From contig NZ_JACCFJ010000001.1 of NCBI RefSeq assembly GCF_013410345.1, forward strand, positions 372,001-436,000: 64,000 nucleotides of DNA, read 5' to 3'. This document shows positions 21,213 through 32,044 of this stretch, piece by piece (position 1 is the stretch's first letter; each line of letters opens with the position of its first letter). A model generated the notes under the pieces. That model saw only the letters and a program-made list of their open reading frames with translations. It searched no databases and had not been told where the DNA came from. Position numbers and translations under genes: made by a program. This DNA is from Saccharopolyspora hordei. Lineage in GTDB: Bacteria; Actinomycetota; Actinomycetes; Mycobacteriales; Pseudonocardiaceae.

Positions 21213-21263
21213 GCGTGACGGGCACCTGTCGCCAGCGGGGTCGGCGCAAGGTGCCCGTCACGC
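21213..21263 (-). terminator. Long-stem terminator downstream of the lipoprotein gene
   Basis: A 15-bp perfect stem (21213-21227 with 21249-21263, 21-base loop) lies 48 bases beyond the lipoprotein stop. No T-run follows. Confidence 0.6.
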
Positions 21264-21310
21264 GCTCAGGTCCCGGTACCCGCCCGCACGGGGGCGGGGC
21301 GCACCCCGGA

Positions 21311-21922
21311 TCAGCGGGGTGGTTGTTGCTGCGGGGGCTGCGGGGGCTCGAAGAACGACGCGCACTCGGGGGCCTGGTGGACCGCCGCGTTCAGCTCCTG
21401 GTTCTGCTCCAACTGCGCGAGCTCGTCCTGCAGCTCGAGCTGACCGCCCTTGTCCAGCTCCTGCTGGACCGCGGTCATGCCGTCCTGGAAGCGCTGCTTG
21501 TCGGTCGGGTCGACCTGCTCGGCCTTCTCCCGCGCCCCGCGCAGCACGTCGCCGATCTGCGTGAAGCTCTGCTGGAACCCGGCGCCGAGCTGCTCAGCGC
21601 CCTCGACCGGCGGGGCGCCCAGGTCCTGCAGGCCGCGCGCCGTGTCGTCGGCGGAGCGCGCGGCGGCGTCGATGCGCTCGATCACCGACTCCTTCATCGC
21701 CGCGGTGTTGCTCCGGTCGACCGCCGGCAGGTTCTCCTGGCTCTCGCTGAACCCGGTGACCAGGTCGCACATCCCGCCGGCCCAGGCGACCGCCTCGGCG
21801 CTCGGCGCGGGCGGCTTCGGGGCGGGTTGCGGCGCGGCACCCTGGCCACCGCCCCCGGCACACCCGGCCAGCACGAGCGGGACGGCAGCCAGCGCCGCGA
21901 GGGACGTCGGACGGAAGTTCAT
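21311..21922 (-). CDS. Lipoprotein of unknown function
   Basis: The 203-residue product begins with a lipoprotein signal peptide with lipobox LAGC (Cys near residue 21), then a Gly/Pro/Ala linker. The mature part is helical and Gln/Glu-rich, with two Cys (GGMCDLVTGF and PECASFF) that could form a disulfide, and ends in a Pro/Gln-rich tail. ATG 21922 follows GAGGAG. It lies downstream of hppA but the strong terminator between them suggests separate transcription. I do not recognise a family. Confidence 0.8.
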   Translation of the reverse strand: MNFRPTSLAALAAVPLVLAGCAGGGGQGAAPQPAPKPPAPSAEAVAWAGGMCDLVTGFSESQENLPAVDRSNTAAMKESVIERIDAAARSADDTARGLQDLGAPPVEGAEQLGAGFQQSFTQIGDVLRGAREKAEQVDPTDKQRFQDGMTAVQQELDKGGQLELQDELAQLEQNQELNAAVHQAPECASFFEPPQPPQQQPPR

Positions 21923-22027
21923 GCGCACTCCTCGCACGGTTGCCTTCGGCGTGCGCCCCGACTCTCCCGCACGGCTCCCGCCGTCCCACAACCCGGGGTC
22001 CACCCCGCGCCGAAGCCCCAGCGCACG

Positions 22028-22066
22028 ACGGAGGGCGCCTCCCCCGAGGGGGAAGACGCCCTCCGT
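22028..22066 (-). terminator. Terminator of hppA
   Basis: A 10-bp stem (ACGGAGGGCG at 22028-22037 with CGCCCTCCGT at 22057-22066) encloses an inner CCCCC/GGGGG stem, 18 bases beyond the hppA stop. Confidence 0.8.
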
Positions 22067-22083
22067 GCGGACCGGCGCGCGCG

Positions 22084-24462
<2,379 letters not shown>

Positions 24463-24696
24463 CCGTCCTCCTGGGTTGTGCTCGGTTCAGCACCGGAGGC
24501 GGGCTCTCCGACCGGCTCCGGTGCGCGGTATGCGGCCCCGCCCGGTACGGCCCGTGATCGTGCGCTGGCCGTCCGTGGCGACGTCGTGGCTCGGGAGTCT
24601 ATTCAGGCCTCAAGTGGCTTACCTCACGGTGTGATACGCACCTCTCTCCGACGTGGGAATTCGTTACGGGTTGATCGATTCACCACGGTGCTTGAT

Positions 24697-24735
24697 CACC
24701 CGAACGGGCCGATCTTGATTTGGACCGATCGGGTG
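24697..24735. promoter_or_regulatory. Imperfect palindrome between hppA and the helicase gene
   Basis: CACCCGAACGGGCC (24697-24710) and GGACCGATCGGGTG (24722-24735) are complementary at 12 of 14 positions across an 11-base spacer. It lies in the 440-bp divergent region, whose remainder shows no gene; in particular no cold-shock protein gene, which M. tuberculosis has here as I recall. Confidence 0.4.
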
Positions 24736-24901
24736 ACATGAGGTATAGGCGCGTGCCCGCAGGATCCACTCGGCTCCGCCAGTCGTCAGCGGACCACCGG
24801 CCCCGCCGCCGGAGAACCATCCGATCGTGGGATACCGACACAGCTGCGCGGAACCGGAACTCGTGCGCAGCGATCGAATCGCCCTGTGCGAGGCTCGCGA
24901 T

Positions 24902-27280
24902 GTGGGCGCAGCGGAACAGGACAAGGGCACGCGGCTGCTGGACCGCGTGCTGGCCGGGGTCCCGGCCGGTGAATCACCCGTCCGCCACGTCGCGCAGCTG
25001 CCGAACCGCCCGGCCCGCACCGCCGACTGGCCCGAGTGGGTGCCCGAGCGCCTGGTGGACGCCCTCCGGGAGCGCGGCGCCGAGCGGCCGTGGGTGCACC
25101 AGGTCGACGGAGCGGAAGCCGTGCGGGCCGGCGAGCACGTGGTCGTCGCGACCGGCACGGCGTCGGGCAAGTCGCTGGTCTACCAGCTGCCGGTGCTGAC
25201 CCGGCTGCTGGAGCACCCCCGCGCGACCGCCCTCTACCTGGCGCCCACCAAGGCGCTGGGCGCCGACCAGCTGCGCACCGTCGAGGAGCTCGGCCTCAAG
25301 GAGGTCCGCGCGGCCGCCTTCGACGGCGACACCCCGCAGGTGGAGCGGGACTGGGTCCGCGCGCACGGGCGGTGGGTGTTCACCAACCCGGACATGCTGC
25401 ACTACGGGATCCTGCCCGGGCACAGCCGGTGGGCCCGGTTCTTCCGGCAGCTCACGCACGTCGTGGTGGACGAGTGCCACACCTACCGCGGGGTGTTCGG
25501 CTCGCACGTCGCGCTGCTGCTGCGCCGGCTGCGCCGGGTCGCGCAGCACTACGGCGCGGACCCGGTGTTCGTGCTCGCCTCCGCCACCGTGTCCGCCCCC
25601 GAGGCGCTGGCCGAACGCCTCACCGGCACGCCCTGCCGCGCCATCACCGACGACGGCTCGCCGCGCGGGGCGCGGACCATCGCGCTCTGGGAACCTCCGC
25701 TGCTGGAGGAGGTCAGCGGCGAGAACGGCGCGCCGGTGCGCCGGGCGGCGGGCACCGAGGCCGCGCGGATCATGACGGACCTGGTCATCGAGGACGCCCG
25801 GACGCTGGCGTTCATCCAGTCCCGGCGCGGCGTCGAGCTGGCCGCGCTCACCGCGCAGCGCGCTCTGTCCGACGTGGACGGATCGCTGTCCGGCAAGGTC
25901 GCCCCCTACCGCGGCGGGTACCTGCCCGAGGAGCGGCGCGAGCTGGAGCGCTCGCTGCTCACCGGCGAACTGCGCGCGGTGGCCACCACCAACGCGCTGG
26001 AGCTGGGCGTGGACATCTCCGGGCTGGACGCCGTCGTGGTCGCCGGCTACCCGGGCACGCTGGCCTCGTTCTGGCAGCAGGCCGGCCGCGCCGGGCGGGA
26101 CGGCGAGGGGGCGCTGGTGGTGTTCGTGGCCCGGGACGACCCGCTGGACACCTACCTGGTGCACCACCCGCCCGCGATGCTCGACCGGCCGGTCGAGGCG
26201 ACCGTGCTCGACCCGACCAACCCGTACGTGCTCGAACCGCACCTGGCCTGCGCCGCCGCGGAGCTGCCGCTCGACGAGGAGTCGTTCGAGGTCTTCGGCG
26301 GTGACGCGGCGCGGCAGGCGGTGCAGGCGCTCACCGCGGAGGGAGTGCTGCGCAAGCGACCGCACGGCTGGTTCTGGACCTCCCGCGAACGCCCGCACCG
26401 CACCGTCGAGCTGCGCGGCGCCGGTGGTCACCCGGTCGCCGTGGTGGAGGGCGACTCCGGTCGGATGCTGGGCACCGTGGACCCGGACTCCGCCTGCGCC
26501 ACCGTGCACCCGGGGGCGGTGTACCTGCACCGCGGCGAGTCCTTCGTGGTGGACGAACTGGACCTGGAGACCGGGATCGCGCTGGTGCACGAGGAGAGCC
26601 CGGACTGGACGACCTCGCCGCGCTCCGTCGTGGACATCTCGGTGCTGCGGACGATCGAGCGGTGGGACACCGGGCGAGGGGTGACGGTCTGCCTCGGCGA
26701 GGTGGAGGTGACCTCGCAGGTCGTCGGCTACCTCCGGAAGCGCCCGTCCGGCCAGGTGCTCAACCAGGTGGCGCTGGACCTGCCGGCGCAGACCCTGCTG
26801 ACCCGCGCGGTCTGGTACACGGTCAGCGACGAACTGCTGGTGGGCAGCGCACCGGGGGGCGCCGGGCTGGAACCGGCGCGCATCCCCGGTGCGCTGCATG
26901 CCGCCGAGCACGCGGCGATCGGCCTGCTACCGCTGTTCGCGACCTGCGATCGTTGGGACATCGGCGGGGTGTCCACCGCGATGCACGCCGACACCGGGGA
27001 GGCAACGGTGTTCGTGCACGACGGGCATCCGGGAGGGGCCGGATTCGCCGATCGCGGTCATGCCGCATTGGTCCCGTGGTTGGCCGCAACGCGGGAAGCC
27101 ATCGCTTCCTGCGAGTGCCCGGCTGGGTGCCCGTCCTGCGTTCAGTCGCCCAAGTGCGGGAACGGCAACGAACCGCTGGACAAGGCGGGGGCGGTGGCTG
27201 TGCTCGACGCGGTGTCGACCGTGCTCGGGGGAAGCACCGGTGGACCGGCTGGGCTCCACGACCGGTCACGGCAGGCCTGA
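24902..27280 (+). CDS. DEAD/DEAH-box DNA helicase of the YprA/MrfA type with C-terminal DUF1998-like zinc module
   Basis: The 792-residue superfamily 2 helicase has Walker A ATGTASGKSLVYQLP, the DEAH-like motif VVDECH, motif III ASATVSAPEAL, and motif VI QQAGRAGRDGEG. The C-terminal third ends with a four-Cys module, CECPAGCPSCVQSPKCGN, characteristic of the MrfA/YprA group, which is involved in mitomycin-type DNA damage repair in Bacillus. GTG 24902 is favoured because GAGG lies eight bases upstream; an in-frame GTG at 24827 is the alternative and would add 25 residues. Rv3649 is the expected counterpart. Confidence 0.92.
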   Translation: MGAAEQDKGTRLLDRVLAGVPAGESPVRHVAQLPNRPARTADWPEWVPERLVDALRERGAERPWVHQVDGAEAVRAGEHVVVATGTASGKSLVYQLPVLTRLLEHPRATALYLAPTKALGADQLRTVEELGLKEVRAAAFDGDTPQVERDWVRAHGRWVFTNPDMLHYGILPGHSRWARFFRQLTHVVVDECHTYRGVFGSHVALLLRRLRRVAQHYGADPVFVLASATVSAPEALAERLTGTPCRAITDDGSPRGARTIALWEPPLLEEVSGENGAPVRRAAGTEAARIMTDLVIEDARTLAFIQSRRGVELAALTAQRALSDVDGSLSGKVAPYRGGYLPEERRELERSLLTGELRAVATTNALELGVDISGLDAVVVAGYPGTLASFWQQAGRAGRDGEGALVVFVARDDPLDTYLVHHPPAMLDRPVEATVLDPTNPYVLEPHLACAAAELPLDEESFEVFGGDAARQAVQALTAEGVLRKRPHGWFWTSRERPHRTVELRGAGGHPVAVVEGDSGRMLGTVDPDSACATVHPGAVYLHRGESFVVDELDLETGIALVHEESPDWTTSPRSVVDISVLRTIERWDTGRGVTVCLGEVEVTSQVVGYLRKRPSGQVLNQVALDLPAQTLLTRAVWYTVSDELLVGSAPGGAGLEPARIPGALHAAEHAAIGLLPLFATCDRWDIGGVSTAMHADTGEATVFVHDGHPGGAGFADRGHAALVPWLAATREAIASCECPAGCPSCVQSPKCGNGNEPLDKAGAVAVLDAVSTVLGGSTGGPAGLHDRSRQA

Positions 27281-27377
27281 GCACCGGAGGGGACGGGGTG
27301 TGCTCGGCCGGGTCCGGTCGTGTCGGGGGAGCCTGGTGCGCGGGCCGATCCACCCGGCGCCAGCACGGTCGACAGGT

Positions 27378-28043
27378 TCACTTGCCTGCCGCGACGAGTT
27401 CCGCCACGTCTGCGTTGTTGTCAAGCTCCTCGCGACCCGCGCGGATCGCGTCCTGCACGAAGTCCGGGGTGGGCAGCTGCCAGGCGCAGACCTCCGGCTT
27501 GACCCGCCAGTGCACCGCACCGCCCGGGTAGGCCGAGGGCGGCATGGGCACCCAGCTCCCCTGACCGTGCACGCGGATCCCCGGCACGTCGGCCAGGTCC
27601 GCGGCGAGCTCGCCGCCACTGGCCATGAGGAAGTACCAGCGACCCGCCGGGGTCGCCACGATCGGCACCGGGAAGCCCAGGGCGCGCAGCACCGAGGCAG
27701 CGGCGCGGCCGAGGACCGCGTCGACCTCGAGCGCGTCGACGGTGTGCCCGGTGGCGATCAGCAAGCTGTACGGGTGTTCGGCCCACCAGGCCGTGACCTC
27801 GTCCGGGTTGGTCCCCAGCCGCGTCTGCCAGTCGCGGTGCACCGGCATCGGGCCGCGCTCCTGGCGACCGTGCCGACCGATCCACCTGTCACCGTCGGGA
27901 TGGGTTCCGGGAAGCACCGGCCAACCACGCGACGCGAATCCGATCGCCTGCACGCGCAGTTCGATCCGGCTGCTCGTCAACCCGGCCGGGTGGGCCGGGA
28001 CGCCGCGGAAGGCGCCTTGCCACCTCTCCGCAGACCATTGCAT
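27378..28043 (-). CDS. Short prim-pol (bifunctional DNA primase/polymerase N-terminal domain) protein
   Basis: The 221-residue product consists mainly of one domain resembling the primase-polymerase fold: AIGFASRGWPVLPGTHPDGD near residue 32, a nucleotide-binding SLLIATGHTVDALEVD block, and GFPVPIVATPAGRWYFLM with the conserved glycine-arginine turn. No helicase or primase C-terminal domain follows, so this is a stand-alone version as seen in many actinomycete chromosomes. Catalytic acidic residues are not all obvious, and activity may be reduced. ATG 28043 sits behind AAGGAGG. It does not belong to a plasmid-like context here. Confidence 0.7.
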   Translation of the reverse strand: MQWSAERWQGAFRGVPAHPAGLTSSRIELRVQAIGFASRGWPVLPGTHPDGDRWIGRHGRQERGPMPVHRDWQTRLGTNPDEVTAWWAEHPYSLLIATGHTVDALEVDAVLGRAAASVLRALGFPVPIVATPAGRWYFLMASGGELAADLADVPGIRVHGQGSWVPMPPSAYPGGAVHWRVKPEVCAWQLPTPDFVQDAIRAGREELDNNADVAELVAAGK

Positions 28044-28330
28044 CTGTTCCGCCTCCTTGCTCCACAGTGGGCGGTGGACCGGCGGTCTCGGGGGAACCAC
28101 CTGTTCTCGACCTCGTTGTCGAAGAACCTTCGGTCTTCCGCTCACACCACCAATCAACGGCATGCCACCCCGATGAGTACAGCCCCCGTCGGCGACCGGT
28201 CGCTCAGCCGCGACGAACGTCCCTCGGCGCAACACCACCGCTGAAAGATCACCCGGCTGAGCGGCTCTCGGAGCGCGGTCGCCACGGAGGTCGCCGACCG
28301 TTCGTCGACCGTTCGTCGCCGCGGGACCGA

Positions 28331-28678
28331 TCAGTCGCCGACCGGTCCCGCGTGCGCTCGTGCGCTGGCCTTCTGTCCCGGCAGCAGGCTGATCGGGAGA
28401 TCAGCTTCCACGGTCACGCGGGCGTTCCACCCCTCGAGCCTGCAGTCGGTGACCGCCGTCCGCATGCCGTCGGCCACCTCCGTCGCGCGTGCGCACGCCG
28501 GCCCGGTCCCGCGCACGGCGTGCGCGGCCGCGGCCAGCGCCGCGAGGTCGGCCGCGCCTTCCGCGCGGTGCCGGGCGACGGTGGCCGCGCCGAGCTGGAG
28601 GACGAGCACGAGCAGCGCGAGCAGTGCCAGCGCCACGACCGCGGACGCCGCCGTGGCCGCGCCCCGGTCCCCGTTCAC
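28331..28678 (-). CDS. TadE/TadG-like pseudopilin-associated protein (Rv3654c-like)
   Basis: The 115-residue product starts with a short GDRGAATA motif followed by one hydrophobic helix (ASAVVALALLALLVLVLQLG) and a small extracytoplasmic domain with two Cys. This is the layout of the TadE/TadG helicase-like secretion proteins at the end of actinobacterial tad loci. GTG 28678 follows GGAGG and overlaps the stop of the preceding TadE gene by four bases (GTGA), so translation is coupled. It is the last gene of the tad operon. Confidence 0.8.
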   Translation of the reverse strand: MNGDRGAATAASAVVALALLALLVLVLQLGAATVARHRAEGAADLAALAAAAHAVRGTGPACARATEVADGMRTAVTDCRLEGWNARVTVEADLPISLLPGQKASARAHAGPVGD

Positions 28679-29058
28679 CGCACCTCCTGCCCGTCGACGC
28701 CCGGCTCCAGCACCGCGACCGCCCGCGCGTGCAACCAGCGCCCGGGCAGCTGCGCGGGGAGCGGCACGCTGACCTCGGTGCGGACGACGTCGCCGTCCAC
28801 CTGCACCGCCAGTGCCGCGCCGGACGGCGCGAGCCGGCCGACCACCTCGTCGACGCGGGCCCGCTCGCCGCGCGCCACCAGCCGCGCGGCCGCCACCGCC
28901 GCGTCCGTGCAGCGGAGGTGGTCGACCAGCGCCCCGGTACCGGCGAGAGCGAGCGCGAACACGGCGATCACCGAGCAGATGCCCAGCGCGGCTTCGACCG
29001 TCACCGCCCCGCGGTCGGGTTCCTCCGCGGGGCGCGGCGCCGTTCGCGTCACGGGCAT
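28675..29058 (-). CDS. TadE-like minor pseudopilin
   Basis: The 127-residue product has a short cytoplasmic N-terminus, the DRGAVTVEAALGI motif typical of TadE (a glycine/acidic step before the hydrophobic helix), one membrane helix at about residues 22-45, and a periplasm-facing domain. It would be a minor component of the Flp/Tad system. Its ATG at 29058 overlaps the last base of the upstream pilin-like gene's TGA stop. Confidence 0.82.
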   Translation of the reverse strand: MPVTRTAPRPAEEPDRGAVTVEAALGICSVIAVFALALAGTGALVDHLRCTDAAVAAARLVARGERARVDEVVGRLAPSGAALAVQVDGDVVRTEVSVPLPAQLPGRWLHARAVAVLEPGVDGQEVR

Positions 29059-29267
29059 CAGAGACCACCGCTGTCCAGGCTGCGTTCGATGAGCCCGGCG
29101 AGCGCCTCCTTGATGGTGCCGCCAGTGACGATCTCGAACAGCAGCGAGGCGAACGCGACCGCCGCGACCGTGCCCATGGCGTACTCCGCGGTCGTCATCC
29201 CGCCATCACCGCGCAACAACGCGCGGAGCCGCTGGACCGTGAGCACCCACGTGTTCCGTTCCGCCAT
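29058..29267 (-). CDS. Flp-pilin-like protein (DUF4244)
   Basis: The 69-residue product has a basic N-terminus, then GMTTAEYAMGTVAAVAFASL: a prepilin-type G/MTTAEYA junction with Glu at +5 and a hydrophobic helix. This is the DUF4244 family found in actinobacterial tad loci. It is the likely major structural subunit. ATG 29267 is preceded by GGAGGGAAG; an in-frame GTG 15 bases earlier lies inside that site and is unlikely. No prepilin peptidase gene is in the window. Confidence 0.88.
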   Translation of the reverse strand: MAERNTWVLTVQRLRALLRGDGGMTTAEYAMGTVAAVAFASLLFEIVTGGTIKEALAGLIERSLDSGGL

Positions 29268-29334
29268 CTCTCTTCCCTCCACAGTGGATCGTTCGTGATT
29301 CCTGTTCGGACACCCGGGGTCCGTCCGCGTGTCT

Positions 29335-30030
29335 TCAGAGAACGGTCAGCCGCTGCAGCGCACCCAGGACCACGGGCGCCACCCCGAGGCACAGGAACGC
29401 GGGCAGGAAGCACAGGCCCAGCGGGCCGGCCATCCACACCGCGATCCGTTGCGCCCGCGCCTCGGCCTGCTCGGCGACCGTGCTGCGGGCGCGCTCGGCG
29501 AGCTCCGAGGCGACCTCGGCCAGGCCTTGACCGGTGCGCGCGGTCCGCCGCGCGGCGCGGGCCAGCTCGGCGGTGTCCGGATTGGACAGTGCCGGTTCCC
29601 AGCTGGTCACCGCGTCCGAACCGAGCGCGAGGTGGTCGGCGACCTCGCGCAGGGTCCGCCGCGCGGCTCCGGCCAGTTCCTCGGCCACCGCCTGCACGAC
29701 GACCGGGACCGGCAGTCCCGCCCGCATGCCGGCGGCGAGCAGGTCCCACCCGGCGGCCAGCACCAGCGGATCGGTGCGCTCGCGCCGCCGTGCCGCCAGC
29801 ACCGACCACCGACGCGCGGCGATCGCGGCTGCCACGCCGACCAGCACGCCGGCCACCGGCCCGAACAGCTGCACGGCGACCGATCCGGCGGCCAACGGCA
29901 GTGCCCAGGCGGTGACGGGAGGTCGCCGCCGCCGGGGCGGCGGGCGCAGCGACCGCAACCGCGCCCGCCCGGAAGCGACGGGGAAGACGAGCACCGCCAC
30001 GGCCGCGAGCACCGGCGCGACCGCGCTCAC
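29335..30030 (-). CDS. TadC-like inner-membrane platform protein (type II secretion F domain)
   Basis: The 231-residue product has two hydrophobic stretches near the N-terminus and a C-terminal hydrophobic pair flanking a T2SS-F domain core (LRAGLPVPVVVQAVAEEL-type helix; TGQGLAEVASELAERAR). It would form the membrane platform on which the TadA ATPase acts. GTG 30030 overlaps the TadB stop by four bases. A 67-base gap separates it from the pilin gene. Confidence 0.85.
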   Translation of the reverse strand: MSAVAPVLAAVAVLVFPVASGRARLRSLRPPPRRRRPPVTAWALPLAAGSVAVQLFGPVAGVLVGVAAAIAARRWSVLAARRRERTDPLVLAAGWDLLAAGMRAGLPVPVVVQAVAEELAGAARRTLREVADHLALGSDAVTSWEPALSNPDTAELARAARRTARTGQGLAEVASELAERARSTVAEQAEARAQRIAVWMAGPLGLCFLPAFLCLGVAPVVLGALQRLTVL

Positions 30031-30818
30031 GACTGCACCGCCTCGGTCAGCCGCAGCGTCCAGCTCGCCCCGGCCGCCAGCAGGCCCGCTCCGACCAGCA
30101 CCAGCAGCTGCCCGACCAGCCCGTCGTCGAGCACCGCGAGCGGTGCCGACCCGATGGCCTCCCCGAACAGCAGGCCGCAGACCGGCAGTCCGGTGAGCAC
30201 CGCCGCCGTCGAGCGCGGACCGGCCAGCTTCGCCTCGACACCGCGGCGGAAGGCGGTGCGCCGCTCGACGTCGCGGCGCACCGCGTCGAGCAGGTCGGCC
30301 AGCGCGACGCCGTGCCGCTCCGCCAGCGCCCACGCCCTGGACATCCGCTCCAGGGGTGCGCGCAGCTCGACGAGGTCGTGGCCGCGCAGGACGGCCGCCA
30401 CGTCACCGCCGAGCCGGACGGTGGCCGCCATGTCCCGGAAGACCCCGGCGACCGCGGCACCGGCTTCGGCCGCCGCGCCCTCCGCCGCCGCGGCCGGGTG
30501 CGCCCCGGCGCGCAGCTGGGCCACCAGCAGCCGCAGGCCGGCGGTGAGTTCGTCGGCCCGCGCGAGCCGGGCCCGCCGCTCCCGCGCAGCCCGCCAGTGG
30601 TGGCCACCGAGCGCCGCCAACCCGGCCCCGGCGAGCGAGCCCGCCGGACCGGCGACGAGGAACCCGACCACCGCCGCCACCGGCACCACGAGCAGCCGCG
30701 CGCGGCGCACCGGCCCGAACGCGGGTCGCGCGGGCCGCGGGCGGAGGCGGTCGCGGGCACGGACCTCCGGCCAGCACAGCGCCGCGGCGGCCGCGGACAC
30801 CAGCGCGGGGATCAGCAC
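30027..30818 (-). CDS. TadB-like inner-membrane platform protein (type II secretion F domain)
   Basis: The 263-residue product has N-terminal membrane helices, a cytoplasmic T2SS-F domain (LRLLVAQLRAGAHPAAAAEG; SRAWALAERHGVALADLLDA) and two C-terminal helices. It pairs with the downstream TadC-like protein. GTG 30818 follows GGGGAGG at nine bases and overlaps the tadA stop by seven bases, so the genes are coupled. Part of the Rv3654c-Rv3660c-type tad cluster. Confidence 0.87.
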   Translation of the reverse strand: MLIPALVSAAAAALCWPEVRARDRLRPRPARPAFGPVRRARLLVVPVAAVVGFLVAGPAGSLAGAGLAALGGHHWRAARERRARLARADELTAGLRLLVAQLRAGAHPAAAAEGAAAEAGAAVAGVFRDMAATVRLGGDVAAVLRGHDLVELRAPLERMSRAWALAERHGVALADLLDAVRRDVERRTAFRRGVEAKLAGPRSTAAVLTGLPVCGLLFGEAIGSAPLAVLDDGLVGQLLVLVGAGLLAAGASWTLRLTEAVQS

Positions 30819-32014
30819 GGCAACGCACCTCCCCGAGCGGCCAGCAGCGCGGCCAGGTCGTCCCGGCCCGCCGCCCACCCGTCGTCGCACTGCCACGCCG
30901 GGACGACCTCGACCCGCTCGCCGACGCGCCGCAGCACGCCGATCCCGGCCAGGTGCCGTCCCCGCTGGGCGCTGCGCCGGACGTGCAGCACGACCTGCAC
31001 CGCGGCGGCGAGCTGGCTGTGCAGCGCGCTGCGCGACAGGCCGCCCACCGCCGCCAGCGCTTCCAACCGGGCGGGCACTTCCCGCGGCGAGTTGGCGTGC
31101 AGCGTCCCGCCACCCCCGTCGTGGCCGGTGTTCAACGCCGCCAGCAGCTCCCGGACCTCTGCCCCGCGCACCTCGCCGACGACCAGCCGGTCCGGGCGCA
31201 TCCGCAGGGCCTGCCGCACCAGGTCGCGGACCTGGATCTCGCCCACTCCCTCGACGTTCGGCGGCCGGGTGAGCAGCCGGACCACGTGCGGGTGCCTCGG
31301 GTGCAGCTCGGCCGCCTCCTCGACGCAGACGATCCGCTCCGACTCGGCGACCTCGCCGAGCATCGCCGCCAGCAGCGTGGTCTTGCCGCTGGCCGTGCCC
31401 CCGACCACCAGGAACGCCAGCCGCGCGGCGACGATCGCGCGCAGCACCGCGGCGGTCGGCCCGTCGAAGGCCCCCGAGGCCTGCAGGGCGGCGAGGTCGT
31501 GCGCGGCGGGGCGGAGGACGCGCAGCGAGATGCAGGTCCCGCCGCCCGCCACCGGCGGCAGCACGGCGTGCAACCGCACCGCGCCGGAGGCGCTGCCCTG
31601 CGGCAGCCAGGCGTCCACCCACGGTTGGGCGTCGTCGAGCCGCCGGCCGGTGGACATCGCGAGGCGCTGCGCCAGCCGCCGCACCGCGTCCTCGTCGGGG
31701 AAGCGCACCGCCGCCCGCCGCAGGCCGTCACCGCGGTCCACCCAGACCTCGTCCGGCGCGTTCACCAGCACGTCGCAGACCTCCGGGTCGCGCAGCAGCG
31801 GTTCGAGCACCCCGGCGCCGCGGAACTCCTGCTGCACCAAGCGGAGCGCGGCCAGCACGTCGGCGTCGGCGACCAGGCCGCCGGACTCCTCGCGGACCGC
31901 GGAGGCGACGGCGTCGGAGGTCAGCGCGGCACCGCTACCGACCAAGCGGTTGCGGACCCGCGCCAGCAGCTCGCGGTCCACCGCGTCGCACCCCGGGGCT
32001 CCGCTCGCAGGCAT
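30812..32014 (-). CDS. tadA: TadA-type secretion ATPase (CpaF)
   Basis: The 400-residue hexameric ATPase powers Tad pilus assembly or secretion. It has an N-terminal helical domain, Walker A GGTASGKTTLLAAMLG (about residue 215), the Asp-box/Glu region ERIVCVEEAAELHP, the His-box TGHDGGGGTLHANS and the MRPDRLVVGEVRG block. ATG 32014 is favoured over a GTG nine bases earlier because GAGGAGAGG then stands eight bases away. It is followed by overlapping tadB. Confidence 0.93.
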   Translation of the reverse strand: MPASGAPGCDAVDRELLARVRNRLVGSGAALTSDAVASAVREESGGLVADADVLAALRLVQQEFRGAGVLEPLLRDPEVCDVLVNAPDEVWVDRGDGLRRAAVRFPDEDAVRRLAQRLAMSTGRRLDDAQPWVDAWLPQGSASGAVRLHAVLPPVAGGGTCISLRVLRPAAHDLAALQASGAFDGPTAAVLRAIVAARLAFLVVGGTASGKTTLLAAMLGEVAESERIVCVEEAAELHPRHPHVVRLLTRPPNVEGVGEIQVRDLVRQALRMRPDRLVVGEVRGAEVRELLAALNTGHDGGGGTLHANSPREVPARLEALAAVGGLSRSALHSQLAAAVQVVLHVRRSAQRGRHLAGIGVLRRVGERVEVVPAWQCDDGWAAGRDDLAALLAARGGALPC

Positions 32015-32044
32015 CGGGCTCACCTCTCCTCCTCAGACGACGAC

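Noticed and set aside
24463..24901. Cold-shock protein gene expected from synteny
   Set aside because: No frame on either strand contains the KWFNxxKGFGFI-type signature.
28297..28320. Tandem 11-mer CGACCGTTCGT
   Set aside because: Only two copies, no flanking array structure and no coding effect.
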